Below are positions 10,876-20,500 of a stretch of DNA of 64,000 nt, piece after piece. A program made the position numbers and the translations under genes. The DNA comes from Spinacia oleracea (lineage: Eukaryota > Streptophyta > Magnoliopsida > Caryophyllales > Amaranthaceae). The notes beneath the pieces are model-generated. The model was not told the origin of the DNA. It did no database searches and was given only the letters and a program-made list of their open reading frames with translations. The stretch lies in NCBI RefSeq assembly GCF_020520425.1, contig NC_079492.1:139442361-139506360 (forward strand). Direction: 5' to 3'. Within the stretch, counting starts at the first letter, position 1, and each line of letters starts with the position of its first letter.

Positions 10876-12285
10876 TAAAACAAACGGATTTTTCATGAAA
10901 TGCCCCTGAGGTTTGACTTAATGCACCAAATACCCCTAAACTTTCCAGAATGCACCAAATATCCCCGAGGTTTGAAAAAATAACACAAAATACCCTTAAT
11001 GAGCATTTTCCGTCCATTCCGTTATGTCTCCGTTAACATTAAATTTTAACCCTTAATTAAAGCAATTAACCCCCCCAAAAAAAAATCAATTAACCCCAAA
11101 ATAAATCAATTATCCCCAAAAAAATAAAATCAATTAACCCTTCTTCTTCCCTTCTATTCGCCACCTTCACAATTCCACCTTCACAATTCCAACACCCGCA
11201 ATTCGCCAAGAAACTCAACTTCTACTCCCCTCCAAAAATGAATGATTAGTGGAGAAGTATATAATTAATCCAACACCCAAAACCTACATAAGTTCATATG
11301 GAAAATTGGACCCATTAATGGAGTTGTACCTTTCTATTTTGTTGTTCAAACACCTGCCGACTTCCCAGATATTAAGCGTTAATTTCTCGAATTTGGAAGT
11401 TTTCGTCGCTAATTGACGGAAATGTATACGATCTGTTTGTTTCTTTGACAAAATTCGTGCTTGCTTTATCGATTTTGTGTGATTGTTGATAATTTTGTGT
11501 GTTTTTTGGATTTTTGGGGTGAATTTTTTCTGGGTTTTGGGAGAAAGAGGAGAGACAAGGAAGGGCAATGGCGTTGTTTTGGTAGCTGGGCGGCGATTTC
11601 CATGGCAGAGGGAAGAAGGAACATGGGCGGTGGTAGCTGGGTGTTCTTTTCTCTCTCCTCAGCTCCCAGGCTCCCAGCCAAGCTCCACCACCACTACCCT
11701 CTCTCCTCTCAGCCATGTTTTTCGTCGTACATACGCAGTCCACCCATAGCCACCACCGCCCAACAATCCCGGTGGCTATGGGTGGATTGTGTCCCGGTGG
11801 TGCACCAAGGAAGGAGATCGAGAGGTGGGCTTCGTTCCAGGCAGAAAGGGGGGAGCAATGTTGGCTTCCAAATCATCATCTTAGCCTACAACGAAGCAAT
11901 TAATGGTAGCGGAAGAGAAGAAAAAGAAGATGATAATGATGATGAATTGATGATTGATGGCGTGAAAGAAGAGAGTAGTATAAGTGAAAGAAAGCCCAAA
12001 GTTTTGATTTTTTTAAAAAATAATAGTTAATTAAATTTTTTTAAGTTTTAATTGATATAATTAAGTGTTAATATTAGGATTAGTAGAGAAAATGGTTGAG
12101 AAAGGGCAAAAAAGTAAATTCACGCTAACGGAGACTTAACGGAATGGACGGAAAATGCTCATTAAGGGTATTTTGTGTTATTTTTTAAAACCTCGGGGGT
12201 ATTTGGTGCATTCTGGAAAGTTTAGGGGTATTTGGTGCATTAAGGCAAACCTCGGGGGCATTTCATGAAAAATCCGTAAAACAAA
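10876..12285. mobile_element. Mutator-like (MULE) non-autonomous element with 9-bp target duplication
   Basis: The element spans 10885-12276 (1392 bp). Terminal inverted repeats of 151 bp (10885-11035 and 12126-12276) begin CGGATTTTTCATGAAATGCC and differ at only a handful of positions. The direct repeat taaaacaaa at 10876-10884 and 12277-12285 is a perfect 9-bp target duplication, the hallmark of Mutator-like transposons. No transposase is seen. The interior (about 11550-11900) is much richer in GC than the flanks and has an open frame on the plus strand from 11461 to 12030 (189 codons) with no recognisable domain. A captured host gene fragment, as in Pack-MULEs, is possible but unproven. 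Confidence 0.9.
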
Positions 12286-12373
12286 TATGTAAGTCAGGGG
12301 TAAACATAATAGAGTATCCTTCAAGAAAACAAAAATATAATAGAGTAAACTAATTATCTAAACAAAAGGTAAA

Positions 12374-14418
12374 GTAATTAGGGTAATAATTAATGGCTGC
12401 ATACCTATGCACCTAAAGATAGGTGCATATGAGCTAAAACGACACCTATTATATATAATATACCTATTTTTCTCTCTCTTACAACCTCTCATCATTTTTC
12501 TCTCTCATCAAACCCCATTTTCTCTCTCCATATTTTGCGCCATGGCGAATAACCGGCGGCGCCAATCACCACCTCCACTGGCAGCTGACCTCCTCCTCAT
12601 CCGTAATCTATCTCTTTCTCTCTTCTTTCCTTCTCCGAAACTGCAATTAATTGCAATTTCTTTGAGTTTTGCTAAAATCTAGGATGACGATGCTTTCGCC
12701 GGAGTTTCGATCTCCTCCGTGCCGGTTAGGGCATCTGTTTTGATTCAAATTATGTCTGCGTACGTCTGTTTTTTACATATGTGATTGACAAGATCATACA
12801 GAAGACGCAGCATACGAATATGATTGATGTTCAAACTCATAATCGGACTCGTGATAAGACTTGTTGTGAGTGTTTTCTAATTCAATATATAGAAATGATT
12901 TTCTGGATCTAGACATGAGTAGGTAAAATGCTTTGAATATTGATCATGCTGCTGGAAATCTAGCCACGATTAAAGTAATTGCATGATTAGATTTGGTAAC
13001 AATGTTATTAGTAACTACTACTATTTTTAATTTATAGTTTACATGTTTTAGGATTTTTTTTAGAGGTTAATTTTTGTGAATGAGTTTGAAATTATGGAGT
13101 AGATTCATAAGTTTAGTGCGTAGTTTATATCGAGCCGAGAACTAATACTATGAGTGTGGTGAGATTTTTTATGCAATTGATTCGATACTTTTGTGTGATG
13201 TTCATTTTATCAAGTCTAATGTTCAATTTATCCAAAATCATGTTCAATTAAATTTAACTTATAAAACCAATATATGTTCAATAATTTTGTGTGACGTTCA
13301 GTTTCTCAAGTTTCATGTTCAACTTATAAAGAATTATGTACAACTAAATTTAGCCTATAAAACTATGATATCTTCAACACTTTGTGTGATGTTCAGTTTC
13401 TCAAGTCTTATGTTCAACTTATACAGAATCATGTTCAACTAAAAGACAAGCAGCAATAGTATTAAACAGACGGCCATTATTCTTTACTAAAAGATCAAAA
13501 GTGGCGCTGCCTAAATATTGTCATGTTCAGTTAATAATTCACAATGTTCAACTTATAAAAGATGATGTTCAAGTTATAAAAGATGATGTTCAAGTTATAA
13601 AAGATGATGTTCAATTTATAAAAGATGATGTTCACAAATAAGAACACTTTTGTTTGATGTTCAATTTCTCAAGTCTCATGTTCAACTTATAAATAATCAT
13701 GTTCAACTCAATTCAACTTATACAACTATGATATATTCATAAATAAGAACACTTTTGTGTGATGTTCAGTTTCTCAAGTCTTTATGTTCAACTTATACAA
13801 AATAATGTTCAACTAAAAACATTGTTATTTCCTGCAGGAAGGAAAAGGTTAATAAGAATGCGGCAACAAAAGATAAAAGCTGATTTAGAAATCGAAGATA
13901 TGATATTAAGAGAGGCTGCAAGAATTGAAGAAGAATTGAAGGCATAAGCAACAAAAAAAGAATATGCAAAGAGAAAAGAGACCGTTGTAGCGAAAAAAGT
14001 GGAAGCCGAAAGGAAAGAAACAGAAAAATTAGAAGCATATATAGGAAGAGAAAAGAGGCAGCAACATCTAACGTAGAGGAAGTAGATAGAAAGTAAATGA
14101 CATGTTCAATTTCTGAACATGAATGTGTATTAAATTACTTTAAATGTCCATTTGTGTATTCTTTATGTGTGCTTGAATTGCCGCTTACTCAAATAATGAT
14201 ATATTTTTTATGGAAAACAAGCGTGATAAAAAAATTAAAAAAAAAAATTAAAATTTAAAAAGTTAAAAGAAGTTAGAAACAAAAAAAAAAAAAAAAAAAA
14301 AAAAACCAGAATAATGCACTAAAAAGGAAGGTTGAAGCTGCTAAAAGAGCAATTATAGCTCATATGCATGCAGAGTTGCATGCATACCTATGCAGCCAAA
14401 CATTTGGGGTAATTAGGG
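12374..14418. mobile_element. Non-autonomous DNA transposon with TGCA palindromes and ATGTTCAA arrays, 10-bp flanking repeat
   Basis: The 10-bp direct repeat gtaattaggg lies at 12374-12383 and 14409-14418, bounding a 2025-bp body. Near both ends is GGCTGCATA (12395, plus strand, and about 14388-14396 inverted), followed by an internal palindrome: atgcacct/aggtgcat at the left, tgcatgca words at the right. Beside the left end are a TATA-like string (12453-12463), a CT-rich leader (12470-12535) and the ATG at 12542 of a short exon rich in Arg and Pro (MANNRRRQSPPP), with a possible GT donor near 12611. The middle (13190-13840) is a dense array of 'atgttcaactt' words. After an acceptor-like 'tttcctgcag' at 13840 comes a 33-codon charged segment (to 13947). 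The flanking repeat length fits MULE-type insertion, but long terminal inverted repeats are absent. Confidence 0.65.
13190..13845 (+). repeat. Tandem ATGTTCA(A) array inside the 12384-14408 element
   Basis: Two levels of repetition are visible. A unit of about 21 bp ('ataaaagatgatgttcaag') is repeated roughly five times at 13551-13640. A longer unit of over 100 bp contains 'gatgttcagtttctcaagt' and recurs at about 13290, 13390, 13655 and 13760. Accidental open frames cross it but have biased, low-complexity translation. Confidence 0.75.
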
Positions 14419-15380
14419 GATGCCAAGCCCAAACAATGCCGTGTGTTAGCATCAGCATATTCCGTATTAATCTAATCCACACTATTCCACTTTTTATTTA
14501 ATAATTTTTTATTTTACTAATTAGGGATATAATGGAAATTTTTAATTTCTGCACAAAGTAAATTTTTTCTGCATTTAGAAGCTATGATTTCTTTTTCTTT
14601 CTTTTTTGTGGAAAATATGGATTTTGCCAAATCTTAGATTGAGGTTGTGTGACTTGTGTTGTGGGAATATTGGAGCATGGATGAAATAATGAGCAAAAGA
14701 ACAGTTGTGTAAGGCGTGAAGTAAATCGTGTCGTAACTGTTGTGATTTTTGGTTTTAACATCGAAATAATACCGAAGTCAAATTAGAACAATTTAAGATA
14801 TGTTGCGTTTTAAAGATTGGTTATTAACTCTGACATAATGCATTTCTAAGATTGGTAGTAGAAAGAAACATATGTAGTAGGTTTTAGTAAGTTCCTTAAA
14901 AAGTTTGATTTTACCCTTCTACAATATTGAACTACATGTAATACGGAGTACTTTGCTACTTGTGCATGTGTTGATGAAAAAAATGAGTATTATTGAATTT
15001 ATTGTTGTGATTCTTGTGATCATATTGGTATAAGTTTGTCTAGAAATTGTAAATTTGTGAGCAAGTATAACTTATGGAATCAACATGCTTGTTTCTTTTT
15101 CTCTTCAATTGCATGATGTGTATTTTTAGTTGTTGATTGAATTCACGATTGTTAATATTTTTAGTTGTTGATTGAATTCATGATTCTTAATATTATGATG
15201 TGTATTAAGTGGAGAATGTGAATATTCCCCCCTTAGATTGGTTGTCTTTGCGGGCATGAAGGAATATTGAAGCACGAATGGTATTAGTAAATAGTTGTGC
15301 GTGAAGTAAACCGCATTGAGAAATTTGTTACATACATTGGTTACATTAAATTAAGAAAATTTTCAGCTTTTAATCATCAT
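14419..15380. other. Intergenic DNA, no gene seen
   Basis: AT-rich DNA. 'tagttgttgattgaattca' occurs twice within 50 bp (about 15129 and 15161). No gene or boundary-defined repeat is seen. Confidence 0.5.
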
Positions 15381-15382
15381 TT

Positions 15383-15482
15383 CTTTTTTTGTGCGAATGA
15401 GCCTGAAAAGGCGGGGATGAGAATCGATCCCATGATCACCTGGAACCGGGATGGAAGCTCTAACCCACCGAGCTATCCCTCA
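15383..15482 (-). mobile_element. tRNA-derived SINE (candidate)
   Basis: On the minus strand 'gatagctcggtgggttagag' matches an A box and 'gggatcgattctc' a B box about 30 nt later. The copy runs into 'cattcgcacaaaaaaag', a poly(A)-like 3' tail. A cloverleaf cannot be closed, so it is not a functional tRNA gene. Confidence 0.55.
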
Positions 15483-15847
15483 CTTCAATCATTGTATTTT
15501 CTTAAACCGGCAAAGTTTTTTTTTTTTTTTTTGACAAGAACAAGTGAAGTTATTATATTATTGGTTTTAACATGACGTATTAAATTTGGGTTCTCTATTC
15601 GATATTTGATTTATGCTTTTAAAGAGTAGTGAAAAGTGTGAAATCTGATATACTTATAATAAACATGTCTTCACACATTCATGTTCATGTCACTCACAAG
15701 TTATGAATCATTGAAGCAAGAAGTCAAGAACAGTTCTTTAGAAACAAATTAATTAAAGATCACTTTTTTATTCCTCTTATGGACTGATTCTAGAAATATA
15801 TTCTTTTAGATTACAAACATGTATCGATGTACTACGTAAATAACATA

Positions 15848-15922
15848 TTTGGGGTAGGAATCGAACCCTGGACTATGCTAGGGAAGAAGGAAAAGTTCAC
15901 CACTTGAGCCAATCCCAATTCC
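15848..15922 (-). mobile_element. tRNA-derived SINE head (candidate)
   Basis: On the minus strand 'tggctcaagtggtgaac' (A box) is followed by 'gggttcgattcctacccc' (B box) at normal pol III spacing. The acceptor and anticodon stems do not pair. The element ends near the B box, so it looks truncated. Confidence 0.5.
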
Positions 15923-15965
15923 TTATACGAAGTATATATATAGTACGACACTTTACCAATGATAT

Positions 15966-16048
15966 TTTAGCTAAGTGGTTGACGGCTTGTACACTGGTCA
16001 CATTTTCAAATCTCTTCTCCCATTTGTAATTTTTATTGATCTCTTGGC
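15966..16048 (+). mobile_element. tRNA-derived SINE (candidate)
   Basis: 'tagctaagtggttgacgg' (A box) and 'ttttcaaatctcttctccca' (B-box-like) are followed by 'tttgtaatttttatt'. The tail 'ccatttgtaatttt' resembles the end of the element at 59044-59145, suggesting one family. Confidence 0.5.
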
Positions 16049-16348
16049 TCATTCGTACAATACAAAAATAATACTCTCTTTTTTATATTATCTTTTAGTA
16101 CTACTATGAATCTATGATACTATCCTTTTTATAAATGCTACGTAGCCATGATAAACACTTGCACTTCATATAAATTACAATTGCAAGTTGACTAGTGATT
16201 AATAAATATTCATACAATTTACATGTTTATCTTTAACCATTACCTAACACATAACCATGTCAAGATACATGACTATGAATTATATAGTATCTTAAATTAT
16301 ATAATCAAGTGCATAATTTAACAACAACTCCAATTGATAATAAGTTAC

Positions 16349-16356
16349 TATAAATA
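16349..16356 (+). promoter_or_regulatory. TATA box of the His/Asp-rich secreted protein gene
   Basis: TATAAATA about 100 bp upstream of the start codon, in good position for the gene at 16455. Confidence 0.65.
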
Positions 16357-16454
16357 GAATAACCTAAGGAAGTAATTGAGGCATACCATTCCAAAATTTC
16401 AATACTACCCCCATATCAAAAACAATAATACTCTCATTTGTGTTAAAACCAACG

Positions 16455-16856
16455 ATGATGGGTACTAAAACAGGATTAGCCATAACCATCTTGATGATGA
16501 TAGTCATTGTCCAATTTGTCCAACCTGTTTGCTGCCAACACCACCACCATCACCACCACCATCACCACGACGACGACGATGACGACGATAAATACAAATA
16601 TGATCCATTAGACAAATGTAGATCACTATTTCACAAAATGAGGGAAGACTGTGACGATTTTGATTCACCAGATTGTTGCATAACGTTTAATAAGATGGAC
16701 TTTTTTGGATGTCTCAAGTGTGACGTTGATATCCCACTTAGAAATCGCCAGAATTATCGTGATATTGTCAGATCTACCAGGAGGAGGTTGAAGAGAAATG
16801 ATAATAAGTGTTACGTTCCCAAGTACAACTGTGGTGGTAACATATCTCACAATTAA
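16455..16856 (+). CDS. Small secreted cysteine-rich protein with His10-Asp7 tract, function unknown
   Basis: A single-exon gene for 133 residues. The frame is open a little further upstream, but the first ATG is at 16455, directly followed by a second ATG. Residues 1-28 form a signal peptide: a charged start, a hydrophobic core ITILMMIVIVQFV, and a cleavage site near PVCCQ. The mature part starts with ten His then seven Asp and one Lys. Eight cysteines lie at 55, 66, 74, 75, 86, 89, 119 and 126, i.e. C-X10-C-X7-CC-X10-C-X2-C-X29-C-X6-C. This resembles the eight-cysteine plan of plant lipid-transfer and prolamin-like proteins but has C-X2-C where lipid-transfer proteins have C-X-C. I do not recognise the family. 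The His/Asp block could bind divalent metals (inference). A TATA box lies upstream and an AATAAA downstream. Confidence 0.8.
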   Translation: MMGTKTGLAITILMMIVIVQFVQPVCCQHHHHHHHHHHDDDDDDDKYKYDPLDKCRSLFHKMREDCDDFDSPDCCITFNKMDFFGCLKCDVDIPLRNRQNYRDIVRSTRRRLKRNDNKCYVPKYNCGGNISHN

Positions 16857-16864
16857 AACCTCGT

Positions 16865-16870
16865 AATAAA
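16865..16870 (+). promoter_or_regulatory. Possible polyadenylation signal (AATAAA)
   Basis: AATAAA occurs 9 bp past the stop codon of the small secreted protein gene. The distance is short for a plant 3' UTR, so other signals further on may be used. Confidence 0.35.
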
Positions 16871-17538
16871 GATATAAACATAATAATAAGTCATCTAAAT
16901 AAACGTTGATATTTGGTGTCCGTTACATATTTACGTAACGTAGATGAGATCGAATAATATGTTCGTTTTGAAGGAGTGAGTACTCTTCACTCTACCTAGC
17001 CTCTATGTTTGATTTTAAAAATGTAATGTATGAATGTATTGTTAATCTCGCTCTTTAACTCTTTTGGGGTATTGCTTATGTTTTTCATATATTTTCTAAA
17101 GCCATGCAACAAATTACTTGCTGCATTTAGCAAAAATCGCGTTTCAATTGATTAACAACGTGTGGAAATTTTGTCTTGTTACACTCCGGACCACTTATAC
17201 GATCACAAAGATGCTAATGGACTGATTATTCCTGCTAAATCCACATAAAAACTGTATCTGAAAAATTCAATCTACATACATAAAAATCTCATAAATTTAA
17301 TGTTACATGTGATCCATATCAAATTCAATTTTGATATGTTCGACTACAAAATCTTAAATCTCATATCCAAGATCAACAAAATCACCAAAAATTGCCTGAT
17401 ACTAAACACCAGGTGCGCGTAAGAACTAAGAAGTTTCACAAAAACACCACCAAAAAAGTTAATCACAACTAGGAATTGAGCAAAACTCGCGATAATTAGT
17501 TAAATGAGTCTGCTCACAACCTGAAGTAATTTAACAAC
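16871..17538. other. Intergenic DNA between convergent genes
   Basis: Probably holds the 3' UTRs of the plus-strand secreted protein gene and the minus-strand potassium transporter gene. No further gene or repeat recognised. Confidence 0.5.
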
Positions 17539-20500
17539 TTACAAGTAATAAACCACACCAACCTCAATCAAACTGATATGAGGAATGTGAAGAATAACAG
17601 CAGGAGAACGACTGTTCTTTCTGAGGAAAGAATACACACCATTTATCACAAATCTCTTAAGCTTAGATGCATGCTTTCGCGCCTTTATATATGAATGTCC
17701 AACTATATAAGCAACCCCAGCTTCTTTAGCTTCCAAAAGTTCTATTAATTCTTCCTTCAATTCATCTTCCAAAGTCTCACCACCTGGTAACTGAAACCTG
17801 GTATGCCTCTGTGAAAATCTGGGTGCCTCTTCAACTTCATATTTGTTATGTAAACTGTGTAAGGTTGGTGACTTACCTCCTTTACTACTTTCTCTGTGAC
17901 TTGAACTGCTCCCTCTACACTCAGAATTGTTATCTGATGTCACTAATCTTGTTCCGAACTTTGCTGATGTTTTCACCAATGCCATACACCCGTCAACCAT
18001 TGTGTCAGAAGATCCGATACCTTCTGCCTCCATTCTGATGAACTCTGCTATGCTCATAACAAGGTTGTCTTCAAAATCATCAACATATTTATCAATATCT
18101 TTGTAACCATAACGTATGATGCAACGGTACATTCTGTAAGATTTGGGACCAATTCTGCCTACAAGATACCGCTCTATGTCTGAAACATGAGGTATAGGGA
18201 CTGTTTTGATGCAGACGAAAACCACTATTTGATGAATGGCAGGTAAGTTGGTTAGAAAGTGGGTAAAAATGGAGGGAACTCCACTAACTAATTCTGTGTA
18301 TATGAGGCTGATACCAGGAACCCTTACAATGCCGAGGTTTGGGCCCAAAGCGAGGATCCATTTCATTGGCACCTTATTCTGTACTTCAAACAAGTATTTA
18401 CGCCTACTGCCATAGTGCCATATGTACATTACAAGCATGAAGATCATGGCGAAAACTAGTTGGGCCCACCCGCCTCTGGATACTTTTACAAAGGATGATG
18501 AGAGGTAGATTAACTCAATTGGTGTAAAGAATAACACGGGTAGTAATGCGAACAATATGTTCTTGTACCATACAAAAATGATTACAAGTGATAGTAACCA
18601 TGTATTCACTAAAGCCACACACATGCTGGCTAGCCCTGAACCCAAAAAAAACAGGAGAAAATGGAAAGAAATCATATTAGAACTCGATCACCAACAAAAT
18701 ATTCTAATTTCTGAATCATTGTCTAAGGGTGCGTTCTATTCACCTGATTTTCACTTATTTTTCCTGAACTTATCAAAACTTATTTTAGTTATAAATTATA
18801 CTTGGTCAACCCTTATTTTTGTTGAACTTATTTTATCTGAACTTATCTTAAATAAGTGGAAATAAGGTGAACAGAACAGAGCCTAAGTTCAAACATAAAG
18901 GAGGTTCAAAAGAAAAATCAAGATTGGTAGAACAACATTTATTAAAATAGAACTTACCATATGCATTGCCTATGAGAGTTGTGTCTTGGAATCCAAGGGT
19001 CACAGCCAGACTGAGGATCATAAGTAACCAATTTATTTCCGGGATGTAAACCTGACCTTGAATCCATCTTGAAGTGTGAACCACCTTGACGCGAGGGAAA
19101 CACCCTATTGCTTGGCATTGTTTCACTATTGAAAATGTCGCGGATATGACAGCTTGACTAGCTATTATAGCAGCCAGAATGGCTAGTACAAATATTGGCC
19201 AAAAAAAGGGATCTACAAAATGGCCACATACTTATATCAAAAGACACACAGAATTGTTTGTTAACCTAACTTTAATCAAAAGGCACCATGCTAATGAAAA
19301 GAATGAAAAAGACATCAACACTGCTGCTTATTTTCCGAGTTCTTGTTCAAATGTTGCTCATGTAACAGGAAATGTTTGAAGAAATCAGACAGAAATTCAC
19401 ATTAAATATTTCATTTCTATGAAAAACATCACCATCATACGAGTATCGATTTAGAATTTTAAGTTATGAGAAAGGACATGACATTAACAGATGTTTGAAA
19501 GGGCATGTGTTTTTCACCAAAACACATTAACATAATGAAGCTTGCAGTTTTTTAGCTGACCAAAATAATGATTTTAGTGGGCATGTAGCTTTCTGAGAGT
19601 GGTGTTGTAAACTCACCTGGTACCGAGCTATAAAAACTTGATGAAACTACAGAGAAGTTTTTTGAAAGAAATGCTGCTTGCCCCATGTACTGAAGAACTA
19701 AACAAGGGTAAACGAAGAAAGAAAAAGCAACCTGCATCACAAGCATGAAGCGCTAATCAGACCAAGGCTCTAGCAGTCAGCTATAAAATGTAATAGTTAC
19801 AGGTTCACAAAGTCTTCACAGTTTATCTTGATGGAGTGAATTATATATTAATTGAAGTGACAGCAGGAAGATTAGTAATATGTCTCCAATTTGACAATTC
19901 AATGAATATAGAAAGGTACAGGAAAGGGAAAGATGTAATTCCATCATAGCCCTTATATGCTGAATCCCTTGAAAAAAAAAAAAAAAACTTTGCACTGCAA
20001 AATTTGAGACTAGAACCTGGTAACTGGTAAGTAAGGCATAATTAAGCATGAAGTGTTAGTTTAGCCAAATTTTGGTTCGAGTTCTAAAAAATGTGTTAAT
20101 TTCCTATGTAGTGCAATCTACATCAAAATCATGCATTAACTTGATGACAATAATACAAGGTCTGCCAAGACTAACCCTTATTGATGCAGGCGAGAAGTGG
20201 CCAAGGTTCACAAACATAGCCTCTGCACCTGTAAATGTAGATAAACCTTGTATAAATATTAGATGAAGATAATTAAACATAAGAGCAGATAGCATTTTTT
20301 ACCTGTGATGCACAAAAGCAAGCCTCCTATAGAACGCCAGCCAACATTCCGAGTCAGCTTAAAGAACTTGTAGATGTAATGTGGAGAGAGAGCACGGTAG
20401 ACTCCTGGATTCCACTTAATGATATTATAGACACCAAGAGCACCAATTGAGAACAACCAAGTGCTTACAATGGGAGCAAACATGAACGAGACTTTATGTG

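Noticed and set aside
11461-12030. A real gene for a 189-residue protein
   Set aside because: No domain, start context or splice structure supports it, and it lies wholly within the MULE. Kept only as possible captured sequence.
13190-13845. CRISPR-like repeat array
   Set aside because: Units are degenerate, touch each other without unique spacers, and this is a plant nuclear sequence within a transposon.
13759-13947. Independent small coiled-coil gene
   Set aside because: Only the last 33 codons look protein-like; the upstream part is the ATGTTCA array. More likely a leftover exon of the transposon.
15407-15481. Functional tRNA gene on the minus strand
   Set aside because: A and B boxes exist, but acceptor and anticodon stems do not pair; a SINE fits better.
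16540-16600. Engineered His-tag plus DDDDK protease site (vector contamination)
   Set aside because: The tract is ten His, seven Asp, Lys with mixed codons, inside a natural gene with signal peptide, TATA box and native flanks. No vector sequence is near.
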